This document shows positions 1 through 7,489 of a stretch of 43,778 nt of DNA, one piece after another; the stretch's first letter is position 1, and every line of letters begins with the position of its first letter. A program made the translations under genes and the position numbers. The DNA comes from Streptomyces sp. GKU 895. Lineage in GTDB: Bacteria; Actinomycetota; Actinomycetes; Streptomycetales; Streptomycetaceae. Location of the stretch: contig MWJO01000073.1 in the NCBI GenBank assembly GCA_002027195.1, forward strand, positions 1-43,778. Reading direction: 5' to 3'. The notes under the pieces were generated by a model. That model had not been told where the DNA came from. It did no database searches and saw only the letters and a list, made by a program, of their open reading frames with translations.

Positions 1-47
1 CCGCGCGACCAGCCCCCACCGACCCGCACCCGCCAGCGATCCCCGGC

Positions 48-1589
48 TCACGCCTCCGTAGGCACCGGCTCAGCCCGCGCAGCGACCCCGTCGCCGTCCG
101 TGTTGATCTTCTCGATGATCGCCAGCCGTTCCGGGGTGTCCTCCGGCTTGAGGAAGCCGATCAGGATGTAGAGGACCAGGGAGACCGCGAGCGGCACCGA
201 GACCTGGTACTGGAGCGGGACTCCGCCGTCCACGTTCCAGTTGATCGGGTAGTTGACCAGCCAGAAGGCCAGCAGCCCCATCGACCAGCTGGTGAGCGCC
301 GCCGTCGGGCCCGAGCGGCGGAACGGGCGGAGCAGGCCCAGCATCATCGGGATGGCCATCGGGCCCATCAGACCGGCCACCCACTTGATGACGACCGTGA
401 TGATGTCCTTGAAGGTGGGGGAGTTGACCTGCGTCGCCGCCGCCATGGAGAGGCCGAGGAAGACGACCGTGGTGACGCGGGCGACCCGCAGGCCCTGGCC
501 CTCGGTCCACGCCCGGGCGCGGCGCCAGACCACCGGCGCGCAGTCACGGGTGAAGACGGCCGCGATCGCGTTCGCGTCGGAGGAGCACATCGCCATGGTG
601 TGCGAGAAGAAGCCGACGATCACCAGGCCCAACAGGCCGTGGGGCAGGAGCTGTTCGGTCATCAGACCATACGCGTCGGAGCCGTCCGGCTTCTGTGACT
701 GCACCAGGAGCGGGGACAGCCACATCGGGATGAAGAGGACCACCGGCCAGATCAGCCACAGGGCGGCGGAGAGGCGTGCCGAGCGTTCCGCCTCGTACGC
801 GCTGCCCGTGGCCATGTAGCGCTGGGCCTGGTTGAGCATGCCGCCGTTGTACTCGAAGAGCTTGATGAAGAGGAACGCGAGGAGGAAGACCGTTCCGTAC
901 GGCCCGACCAGTGGCTCGCCGTGGCCCTTCAGCTGCGGCTCGTCCCAGGCGCCCCAGAAGCCGATGCCCTTGTCGTTCAGCTTCAGGACCACCGCGATCA
1001 ACATGGCTATACCGGCCAGCAACTGGATGACGAACTGGCCGAGTTCGGTCAGCGCGTCCGCCCACAGGCCGCCGATCGTGCAGTAGACGGCGGTGATGGA
1101 GCCGGTGATGAAGATGCCCTGGGTGATGGTGATGCCGGTGAAGACGGACAGCAGGGTCGCGATCGCGGCCCACTTCGCGCCCACGTCCACGATCTTCAGC
1201 AGCATGCCGGACCACGCCAGCGCCTGCTGGGTTTTGAGGTCGTACCGGTTCTTCAGGTACTCCAGCGGGGAGGCCACGTGGAGGCGGGAGCGGAGGCGGT
1301 TGATGCGCGGGGCGAAGAGTTTCGAGCCGATCGCGATGCCCAGGGCGATGGGGAAGGACCAGGTGACGAAGGAGGTGACGCCGTAGGTGTACGCGATGCC
1401 CGCGTACCCGGTGAACATCACCGCGCTGTAGCCCGACATGTGGTGCGAGATGCCGGAGAGCCACCAGGGCATCTTGCCGCCGGCCGTGAAGAAGTCGCTG
1501 ACGTTGTCCACGCGCTTGTGCGACCACACGCCGATCGCCACCATCACGCCGAAGTAGCCGATGAGCACGGCCCAGTCGAGACCGTTCAT
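48..1589 (-). CDS. Sodium:solute symporter (SSS family)
   Basis: A 513-aa polytopic membrane protein of the sodium:solute symporter family, which couples Na+ entry to uptake of a small organic solute. The N-terminus (MNGLDWAVLIGYFGVMVAIG) is the first membrane segment and is followed by the family-typical SDFFTAGGKMPWW stretch and further hydrophobic segments to about residue 485; the tail is short and acidic. I chose the ATG at 1589 because GGGAGGG lies just upstream on the minus strand; an in-frame upstream extension to 1682 is not membrane-like. It lies 127 bp downstream of the SDR gene on the same strand and may share its transcript. The substrate cannot be assigned from sequence. Confidence 0.9.
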   Translation of the reverse strand: MNGLDWAVLIGYFGVMVAIGVWSHKRVDNVSDFFTAGGKMPWWLSGISHHMSGYSAVMFTGYAGIAYTYGVTSFVTWSFPIALGIAIGSKLFAPRINRLRSRLHVASPLEYLKNRYDLKTQQALAWSGMLLKIVDVGAKWAAIATLLSVFTGITITQGIFITGSITAVYCTIGGLWADALTELGQFVIQLLAGIAMLIAVVLKLNDKGIGFWGAWDEPQLKGHGEPLVGPYGTVFLLAFLFIKLFEYNGGMLNQAQRYMATGSAYEAERSARLSAALWLIWPVVLFIPMWLSPLLVQSQKPDGSDAYGLMTEQLLPHGLLGLVIVGFFSHTMAMCSSDANAIAAVFTRDCAPVVWRRARAWTEGQGLRVARVTTVVFLGLSMAAATQVNSPTFKDIITVVIKWVAGLMGPMAIPMMLGLLRPFRRSGPTAALTSWSMGLLAFWLVNYPINWNVDGGVPLQYQVSVPLAVSLVLYILIGFLKPEDTPERLAIIEKINTDGDGVAARAEPVPTEA

Positions 1590-1716
1590 GTGCGCCCTCC
1601 CAGGGTTCGACCCGGCGCTCATCGTGGGTGCTCGTGCGTGAACACGACAAGCAGGCGTAAGGTCAAGGGGAGGTAAATTCATTCGGCATGCTGGTCCTCG
1701 TTCATCTATATGAACG

Positions 1717-2505
1717 TCATCGCATCAGCTCCCCGGCGTTGACCAGCAACGACTGTCCCGTGATGGCCCGTGCCCGGTCCGACGCCAGGAACACCGCCGC
1801 GTCCGCCACATCCCCGTCCGTGGCGAGATCGGGCAATGCCATCCGGTCCGTCAGCCGCTTGAGCACCTCGGCTTCCTCCGCCCCCTCCGTGTGCGCGGTG
1901 AACTGGACGTACGCCTGCACCGGCGGTCCCCACATCCAGCCCGGCAGCACCGTGTTCACGCGGATGCGGTACGGGCCGAGCTCCCGCGCCAGCGAGTACA
2001 TCGCGCTCGTCAGCGCCCCCTTCGACGCCGCGTACGCCGCCTGCCGCACCTGCGAGGGCGCCGCGACCGAGGACTGCGTCCCGATGAACACCACAGAACC
2101 CCCGCACCGCTTCAGCGCCGGCAGACAGGCCCGCGTCATCCGCAGCGACCCCAGCAGGTTCACGTCGATCACGGACTGCCAGGTGGTGAAGTCCGCGTCC
2201 TCCAGGCCGCCGAAGTAGCTGTCCCAGGCGGCCACATGGACCACCGCGTCGATCCGCCCGAACCGTTCCTCGGCCAACTCCGCGAGGGCCGCGCACTGCT
2301 GCTCGTCGGTGATGTCCGTGGCGAGGTACGCGGTGTGCGTGCCGTCCGGATCGATGTCGGAGGCGGACTTCGCCAGGTTCGCCTCCGTGCGCGCCCCGAG
2401 CACGGCGTTCCCGCCGTCCCGTACGACGGCCGCGGCGACCTGATGCCCGAGCCCGGCGCCGACGCCCGACACCACGACGGTCTTCCCTGAGAGCAGTGAT
2501 GACAT
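1717..2505 (-). CDS. Short-chain dehydrogenase/reductase (SDR)
   Basis: A 262-aa classical SDR, an NAD(P)-dependent oxidoreductase. The cofactor motif is GVGAGLG (residues 14-20), the structural Asn is N116, and the catalytic set is S145/S146 with Y158-x-x-x-K162 in AAYAASK. The end has a typical ITGQSLLVNAGE segment. The ATG at 2505 is preceded by GGGAGGGT at good spacing; a longer frame reaching 3153 is a shadow of the opposite-strand gene. It is divergent from the 283-aa protein at 2584 across a 78-bp gap holding a perfect palindrome, so the two are probably co-regulated. The substrate is unknown. Confidence 0.92.
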   Translation of the reverse strand: MSSLLSGKTVVVSGVGAGLGHQVAAAVVRDGGNAVLGARTEANLAKSASDIDPDGTHTAYLATDITDEQQCAALAELAEERFGRIDAVVHVAAWDSYFGGLEDADFTTWQSVIDVNLLGSLRMTRACLPALKRCGGSVVFIGTQSSVAAPSQVRQAAYAASKGALTSAMYSLARELGPYRIRVNTVLPGWMWGPPVQAYVQFTAHTEGAEEAEVLKRLTDRMALPDLATDGDVADAAVFLASDRARAITGQSLLVNAGELMR

Positions 2506-2536
2506 CGATGACCCTCCCGGCGACTCTGGCGCATTA

Positions 2537-2553
2537 TCTGACGGGGCGTCAGA
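2537..2553. promoter_or_regulatory. Perfect palindrome in the divergent SDR/283-aa promoter region
   Basis: TCTGACG-GGG-CGTCAGA is a 7-bp perfect inverted repeat with a 3-base centre. It sits 31 bp from both divergent start codons' upstream regions. Size and symmetry suit a dimeric repressor such as a TetR protein; no regulator gene is adjacent, so the binding protein is unknown. Confidence 0.6.
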
Positions 2554-2583
2554 GTAAGGGCGACCGCAGGAAAGGGGAACCGC

Positions 2584-3435
2584 ATGAGCGACGACACCCG
2601 CAGCGAGACGCACACCGAGACGTACGCCGAACTGGCTGCCGTAGGGCCGTACGGAGTCCGCCCCGGCCACGCCCTGATCACCATGGTCGAACCGCACCCG
2701 GGGCACGAGTACGCCTACAACCGCTGGTACGAGGACGACCACTACTACGCCGGCGCGATGGCGATGCCCTGGATGTACGCCGGGCGGCGCTGGGTCGCCA
2801 CCCGGGATCTCCAACTCCTGCGCTATCCCGAGAAGTCGGCGGTCGCCCAGCCGGTCACCGCCGGGTGCTACATCTCGACGTACTGGATCACGGACGGCCG
2901 CTACGCCGACCACATGAAGTGGACCGTCGGCATCAACAAGCGTCTGAACCGGGACGGGCGGGTCTACCAGGACCGGACGCATGTCTTCACGGCGTTCCAG
3001 GACCACGAGGCGACCGTGTACCGGGACGGGGCCGCCGGGCCGCGTGACTTCCACGCCCTCGACCACCCCTACGCGGGCCTGGTGGTGGAGGTCATCGACG
3101 CCGAATCGGCCGCGCAACGAGCGGAGTTGCTGGAGTGGCTGCGCTCCCGGCATCTGCCGAAGCGGGTCGCGGGCTCACCGGCCGCGATGGTGACCGTGTT
3201 CCGCCCGACGCCGCTGCCCGGCGACCGCATGACGTACGTGAAGCAGGTCGAGGGCGTCGACACCCGGCTGACCCTGCTGTGGTTCCTGGAGGCGGACCCG
3301 CGGGACTGCTGGGAGGCCTGCTTCGCGGGCCTGGACGGGCCGGTGGCGGAGGCGGGCCTGGGAAGGGTGGAGTTGGTCGCGCCGTTCATACCGACGGTGC
3401 CGGGGACGGACAAGTACGTCGACCGGCTGCGCTGA
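2584..3435 (+). CDS. Uncharacterised protein, probable two-repeat dimeric alpha/beta-barrel (EthD/NIPSNAP-like) fold
   Basis: A 283-aa soluble protein with no signal peptide. Residues about 30-110 carry NRWYEDDHYYAGAM, which resembles the N-W-Y-x-x-x-H pattern of EthD-like dimeric alpha/beta-barrel proteins. The second half (about 160-280) starts with a similar strand (YAGLVVEVIDAES) and may be a second barrel. AAGGGGAA precedes the ATG at 2584. It is divergent from an SDR gene with a shared palindrome, which suggests a joint catabolic or detoxification role, but this is inference. I do not recognise a named family with certainty. Confidence 0.8.
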   Translation: MSDDTRSETHTETYAELAAVGPYGVRPGHALITMVEPHPGHEYAYNRWYEDDHYYAGAMAMPWMYAGRRWVATRDLQLLRYPEKSAVAQPVTAGCYISTYWITDGRYADHMKWTVGINKRLNRDGRVYQDRTHVFTAFQDHEATVYRDGAAGPRDFHALDHPYAGLVVEVIDAESAAQRAELLEWLRSRHLPKRVAGSPAAMVTVFRPTPLPGDRMTYVKQVEGVDTRLTLLWFLEADPRDCWEACFAGLDGPVAEAGLGRVELVAPFIPTVPGTDKYVDRLR

Positions 3436-3464
3436 GCCGTTCCCGGGCCGGTGCCCGGGCACAA

Positions 3465-3480
3465 GCCGAGCCCCCTCGGC
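3465..3480. terminator. Weak hairpin between convergent genes
   Basis: GCCGAG-CCCC-CTCGGC forms a short perfect stem between the + gene ending at 3435 and the - gene ending at 3564. A 12-bp palindrome (GTGCCCGGGCAC, 3451-3462) lies beside it. There is no T-run, so termination is only a possibility. Confidence 0.35.
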
Positions 3481-3563
3481 AAGGACGGCGAGCTGGACGA
3501 GAGGGCTCTTGGACGATGCTTGTGAAGTTGTGTTGGAACCGATCACTCGATCGCTCGACCTGC

Positions 3564-3755
3564 TTACGCCTTGACCGAGCCGACGAAGGCGGTCCACGCG
3601 TCCGCGGGGAAGGCCAGGGTGGGGCCGTCCGTGACCTTCGAGTCCCGGACGGCCATCGCCGCGAGGACCGGGGACTTGATCTCGACGCACGCGCCATTGC
3701 CCTGGGAGTAGGAGGACTTGACCCACTCGTCCGTGACGCCCTGCTTGATTGCCAT
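3564..3755 (-). CDS. DUF397 domain protein
   Basis: A 63-aa protein typical of DUF397: WVKSSYSQGNGACVEI near the N-terminus, VAVRDSK-type centre (here MAVRDSKVTDGP) and a closing AFPADAWTAFVGSVK segment. CGGAG six bases upstream supports the ATG at 3755. In Streptomyces such proteins are partners of XRE regulators with DUF5753 domains, as at 3997-4854 just upstream on this strand. Usually the two genes nearly touch, whereas here they are about 240 bp apart, so this gene may have its own promoter. The molecular role is not settled for most members. Confidence 0.9.
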   Translation of the reverse strand: MAIKQGVTDEWVKSSYSQGNGACVEIKSPVLAAMAVRDSKVTDGPTLAFPADAWTAFVGSVKA

Positions 3756-3996
3756 GTTCGCTCCGATTAGCCAGTTGCTGAGTTGCTGTCACCGCGGTGT
3801 GCTTTTGTCTCCGTCCGCACGACACGGTTTGCGCCAACGTTGTTGCCTCGATGGCGTGATCGACGCTACTCGCCAACATCGGAGTACGGGGAAGGTATTC
3901 ACCCGCCCGGGTGGCATATTCCAGTGGGGTCTTCCATCACGGCCCGACTTAGGTGTACCTTTCGGCGCCCGCCTTACAGACTGGCCCGTTGTGCGG

Positions 3997-4854
3997 TCAG
4001 CGGGCGTACTCTTTGGCCACCTTCGAGATGAAGTCCCGGCTTTGGTCCGCGTTGAGGGCCTGTGCCCGCAAATGCTCGTACATCACGCTGTACTTCTGCA
4101 CGTCCTGCGCCTTCTCCAGGTACAGGTCGCTGGTGACACCCTCGATGTAGACCACGCTGGAATCGGCCGCGTCCGGGAACTCCAGAATCGCGTACTGCCC
4201 GCTGACCCCCGGGTGCGCCCCCATCGTGAACGGGATCAACTGCACGGTCACGTGCGGCAGCTGGGACATCTCGATCAGATGCTCCAGCTGCTCGATCATC
4301 ACCTGCTTGTTCCCGACCTCGCGGCGCAGGGTCGCCTCGTCGAGAACCGCCCACAGGCGCAGCGGGTTGTCGGCGGCAGAGATACGTTCCTGTCGGCGCA
4401 GGCGCACCTGGACCCGCTTGTCGATGTCGGTCGGCGTCGCCTCGGGAAGCGCGCCGGAGATGAGGGACTCGGCATAGGTACGGGTCTGCAACAGGCCCGG
4501 GACGACCTGGGGGTCGTACACCCGCAGACTGGCCGCATCCGTCTCCAGGCCGATGTAAACGGAGTAGGGGATGTCCCCGAAGGAATGCCACCACCCCTGC
4601 TGGCGGCTGTCCTTGGCCATTTGCATGAGCGAGTCGACGATCCGGTGGTCCTCGACCTCGTAGACCCCGCACAGGTCGCGGACGTCGCGCTGGCTGATAC
4701 TGCGCCGTCCGTTCTCCAGACGGCTGATCTTCGACTGCGACACCAGCAGCCGTTCGGCGACCTCTTCGGCGGTCATGCCCTTGAGCTCGCGGAGCCGGCG
4801 CAGCTCCTGGCCCAGCCGGCGCCGCCTGACGGTGGGGTTGACATTGGTCGCCAC
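3997..4854 (-). CDS. XRE-family regulator with C-terminal DUF5753 domain
   Basis: A 285-aa DNA-binding protein. The N-terminal helix-turn-helix (about residues 8-65) includes LRELKGMTAEEVAERLLVSQ and SKISRLENGRRSIS. The rest matches the DUF5753 ligand- or partner-binding region, with VPGLLQTRTYAESL, a central RQERI segment and PHVTVQLIPF. I prefer the GTG at 4854, which gives VATNVNPTVRRRRLGQ as N-terminus and has GGAGG 11 bases upstream; a GTG at 4896 is also open but has a poor ribosome site. It is upstream of the DUF397 gene and forms the usual pair with it. Confidence 0.9.
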   Translation of the reverse strand: MATNVNPTVRRRRLGQELRRLRELKGMTAEEVAERLLVSQSKISRLENGRRSISQRDVRDLCGVYEVEDHRIVDSLMQMAKDSRQQGWWHSFGDIPYSVYIGLETDAASLRVYDPQVVPGLLQTRTYAESLISGALPEATPTDIDKRVQVRLRRQERISAADNPLRLWAVLDEATLRREVGNKQVMIEQLEHLIEMSQLPHVTVQLIPFTMGAHPGVSGQYAILEFPDAADSSVVYIEGVTSDLYLEKAQDVQKYSVMYEHLRAQALNADQSRDFISKVAKEYAR

Positions 4855-5042
4855 GAGAACGTGCACCTCCGGCTGCGTGCCTTCGAAAATTGCCACTTTG
4901 CGTATCTGCTGTTGAGCAGACTGCCACCAAGGTGCTTTCTACCGCTGGGAAACCGTGGATATGCGCTGCACAGGCGCCGGTTCGCGGTGAACGGCGGTGA
5001 CCCGCGCCCCGTTGTGAGGATGTGGGCGAGAGTGCGGGCACA

Positions 5043-5107
5043 GAAAAAGCGCGCGGGACGGCGGGACCGTGGTGTCGTCCGGACACACGGTCCCGCCGCC
5101 CCGCGCG
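5043..5107 (-). terminator. Strong intrinsic terminator after the GPP34 gene
   Basis: GGCGGGACCGTG (5060-5071) and CACGGTCCCGCC (5086-5097) form a perfect 12-bp stem, with outer arms that almost extend it by about ten pairs. On the minus strand the stem is followed by GCTTTTTC. It separates the GPP34 gene from the downstream XRE gene. The rest of 4897-5198 holds no gene I can support. Confidence 0.75.
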
Positions 5108-5198
5108 GACCAGCGGCTCCCGATTCCGGGTATGGGGCTGCGCCGGCAGTGCGTGTGGTGCGACTCGGTTCCAGCGGTGGTGTCGTGGGAACTGCGGC

Positions 5199-5957
5199 TC
5201 AGTGGGCCACGACACGCGCCATGGAACCGCGGCGCGGTTGCACCGGAACACCGCGAGCGGGTTCCGCTGCGACCCTGCCACCGGGTGCGGCCTGACGGCC
5301 GGTCGCCGGAGCGGGGCTACGGCGCGGCTGTGCCGCCACACCGTTCTGGACGTCCATCACCGCGTGCGCGACGAGACCGCCCATGGGGTCGTGCCTGATC
5401 AGATCCCGCAGCCGGGACCGCGAGGACCTGCCCTCGTTGCCCGGGTACAGATGCTTGCCGAGGCCGACCGCGTGGGCCAGGGCGGCCAGCGCCGCGGTCC
5501 GCGGGTCCGGCGGTACGCCGGTGCGGATCGCCGAGTCCAGCCGGGCCTTGATCTCCCGGCTGATGGCGTTGTCCGTCGCCTGATAGCGAGTCGTCGGCAA
5601 CACCCCGCACATCTGACCGGCGACGGCATGCACCATGCCGCACCGCTCGAGATGCGAGAGGTAGGTCTGGCGCAGCCCCAGGCGAGGCCCGCCAATCCAG
5701 TTCACTGCCCGCACGGGAGCGCCACGCCTTCGCAGCAACTCCAACGCGCAGTCCAGCGTCGGATCTCCAGTCGGCCGTGGTACGACCACGGCGATACGAT
5801 CCCCGTCTGGGGCTATCCGTCCGGCCAGCGCCAGCTCCACTAGCTGTGCTCCGGCCAGACCGAGGTCGAGCGACTGCGGCTGTGCGGTGGTACCCGTGGT
5901 CGGGTCCAACGCCAGCAGCAGAAGCTCCTCCGGAAGTGTTCTGCGGCTCCTGCCCAT
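5199..5957 (-). CDS. GPP34 family phosphoprotein (GOLPH3/Vps74-like)
   Basis: A 252-aa protein of the GPP34 family, whose eukaryotic members bind phosphatidylinositol-4-phosphate on Golgi membranes; Streptomyces copies are of unknown function. Family signs are the start TLPEELLLLALDPTTG, LGLAGAQLVELALAGRI at about residue 35, and RLDSAIRTGVPPDPRTAALAALAHAVGL at about 145-170. The C-terminal 50 residues are Pro/Arg/Ala-rich and probably disordered. The ATG at 5957 follows GGGGAGG at five-base spacing. It is divergent from the carboxypeptidase gene. Confidence 0.88.
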   Translation of the reverse strand: MGRSRRTLPEELLLLALDPTTGTTAQPQSLDLGLAGAQLVELALAGRIAPDGDRIAVVVPRPTGDPTLDCALELLRRRGAPVRAVNWIGGPRLGLRQTYLSHLERCGMVHAVAGQMCGVLPTTRYQATDNAISREIKARLDSAIRTGVPPDPRTAALAALAHAVGLGKHLYPGNEGRSSRSRLRDLIRHDPMGGLVAHAVMDVQNGVAAQPRRSPAPATGRQAAPGGRVAAEPARGVPVQPRRGSMARVVAH

Positions 5958-6036
5958 CCATGCCTCCCCGCGTGGATGTACGACAGGGTGACCCCTCTCA
6001 CATTGGTCTGTCGAGGGTGCGTGACCTGTTTGTAGT

Positions 6037-6063
6037 GGAACCAGTAGGTATGTCGTTCTCGTC
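6037..6063 (+). promoter_or_regulatory. Possible ECF-sigma promoter upstream of the carboxypeptidase
   Basis: GGAAC (6037-6041) is followed after 18 bases by CGTC (6060-6063) and TA. This resembles sigma-E-type promoters of Streptomyces, which control cell-envelope genes. It lies about 150 bp upstream of the carboxypeptidase start. The spacer is at the long end of the usual range, so this is tentative. Confidence 0.3.
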
Positions 6064-6154
6064 TACCGCAGGAGCCAAGCCCTCACACAGGACACTGGTA
6101 CACGGTTCGGACAGTGCGGTGGACCGGTGACCGGGGCAGGCGGTCGGATAGAAA

Positions 6155-6207
6155 TTCACGGTCCACGGTCCAGATCCACAGGTTCACGGTTCACGGGTTC
6201 ACGGTTT
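6155..6207 (+). repeat. Short repeats of TTCACGG in the carboxypeptidase leader
   Basis: Four copies of TTCACGG occur at 6155, 6183, 6190 and 6198, with related CCACGGTC units between them. They end just before the AGGAGG ribosome site at 6208-6213. They may be an untranslated repeat tract or a regulator binding array. Confidence 0.55.
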
Positions 6208-6885
6208 AGGAGGCATCGGTGGCGGGCGAGTCCCCCGACAGGTCGAAGCAGCGCGAGTCGTCGGCAGAACCGACGTCGGGGAGCGCGGGTCCGGTTCCCG
6301 AGGCCAGGACCGAGGTCCGCGATCCGCGGCTCGCGGTGGCCCGGGACGCCGTGGAGGAAGCCGGTTCCACCGCGGACGCCGGCCCGGAGCCCCGCGGCGG
6401 CGTGGACACGGCGACGCGCGTGTTCTCGGTACGGGACGTGGCGAAGGCCAGGGAGTCGGCGGCGCGGGCGGATGCTGCCGAGGCCTCATCGGCCGACGCC
6501 CCCGAGGACGCCGGGTCGGGCGAGGGCGGCGACTCGCGGCTGCGGCCGCGGTGGCCGCGTGGGTCCGCTCGGGAGACGGCACGTCGCAGAAGGCCGGTGA
6601 CGCGAGGAGGCCGGGGCCGAGACGACGAGCGAGCTGACGCCGCCGGGACCGAGACCGACGGCCAGGCCGAGGCGAGGACGGAAGCCGACGGCGAACGAGC
6701 TGACGCCGGGCCGAGGCGCGCCGAGACGGACGCCGACAGCGCCAGGCGCGAGGCGTGGCAGGGCGCGGCGGGCGGCGCGGCCGCTGAGGCGCAAGACGGC
6801 CACGAGGCTGCCGAGGACGCGAAGGCGACGCCGGCAGGACACCGGCGAGCGAGCCGGCGGCATCAAGGCCGAAAGCGTCGGAGGG

Positions 6886-7077
6886 CCTGAGGACGCCCGC
6901 GGCGAGCATGAGCGCGAGCCTGAGACGCCCGCGGCGAGCAGGCCTGCGGGCCGAGGACGCCCGCAGTTGAGCAATGGTCTGCAGGCCGAGGACGCCCGCG
7001 GCGAACGCTGGTCTGCAGGCGAGGACGCCCGCGGCTGAGCGAGGCCCGCAGGTAGGACGCCCCGCGGCCGAACGGCG
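6886..7077 (+). repeat. Degenerate direct repeats around GAGGACGCCCGCGGC
   Basis: About six copies of a core reading GAGGACGCCCGCGGC occur with spacings of roughly 25-40 bases, some followed by GAGC or CTGGTCTGCAG. They lie inside the carboxypeptidase N-terminal linker. Copy-number slippage or misassembly in this tract would explain the broken frame. Confidence 0.7.
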
Positions 7078-7210
7078 AGCCCGCGACGCGGTCATCTGCC
7101 AACAGGACGAACCGAACAAGCCCGTCCCGGCGGCCGACCGCGCGCCGACCGGCGGCGGCCGCCGCCTCGCCCGGCGGCCGGCACGGCAGGGCGGCCGCCG
7201 CCGCACCGAC

Positions 7211-7410
7211 GCCGCAAGCCGCCGACGGCGAAGTCGCGGTTGCACCCGGCGGCGACAGCGCGCCGCCGCCGCGCCGGCGCCGCAAGCCGCCGACGGCGAA
7301 GTCCCCGCAGGGTTCCCGCCCGGCGGCGACAGCCGCCGCCGCCACCGACGCGCCGCAAGCGCCGTGGCGAAGTCCCAGGCGCCCCACCCGGCAGCGACAG
7401 CCGCGCGCCG
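7211..7410 (+). repeat. Tandem repeat of about 70 bp, near three copies
   Basis: Units begin with GCCGCAAGC at 7211, 7279 and 7352 and each contains a GGCGAAGTC and a later CGGC-GGCGACAGC-type segment. Unit lengths of 68 and 73 are not multiples of three and differ from each other, which fits indel errors inside an originally in-frame coding repeat. Confidence 0.7.
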
Positions 7411-7489
7411 CGCCGCCGGCAAGCGGCGGCAGGCCTGAGGTCACCCGCGGCGGCGCCACCCGTGCGGGCGAGACGAAGCCGAGGCCGAC

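Larger units (their letters stand above)
6219..7489 (+). pseudogene. N-terminal disordered region of the D-Ala-D-Ala carboxypeptidase, frame-scrambled
   Basis: AGGAGG precedes a GTG at 6219 that opens MAGESPDRSKQRESSAEPTS..., the N-terminus I associate with the long cytoplasmic tail of Streptomyces carboxypeptidases like the one encoded downstream. The frame runs to 6890, but around 6543 a single missing base moves the family-like reading (AAVAAWVRSGDGTSQKAGDA) to another frame. A second apparent one-base loss lies near 7574, where adding a base gives SKFVALKPDLPPSQ. Several more shifts must lie in the repeats between. The tail would be a low-complexity Ala/Asp/Glu/Arg linker before the membrane anchor. 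I favour sequencing error over real decay because the catalytic part is intact. Confidence 0.65.
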
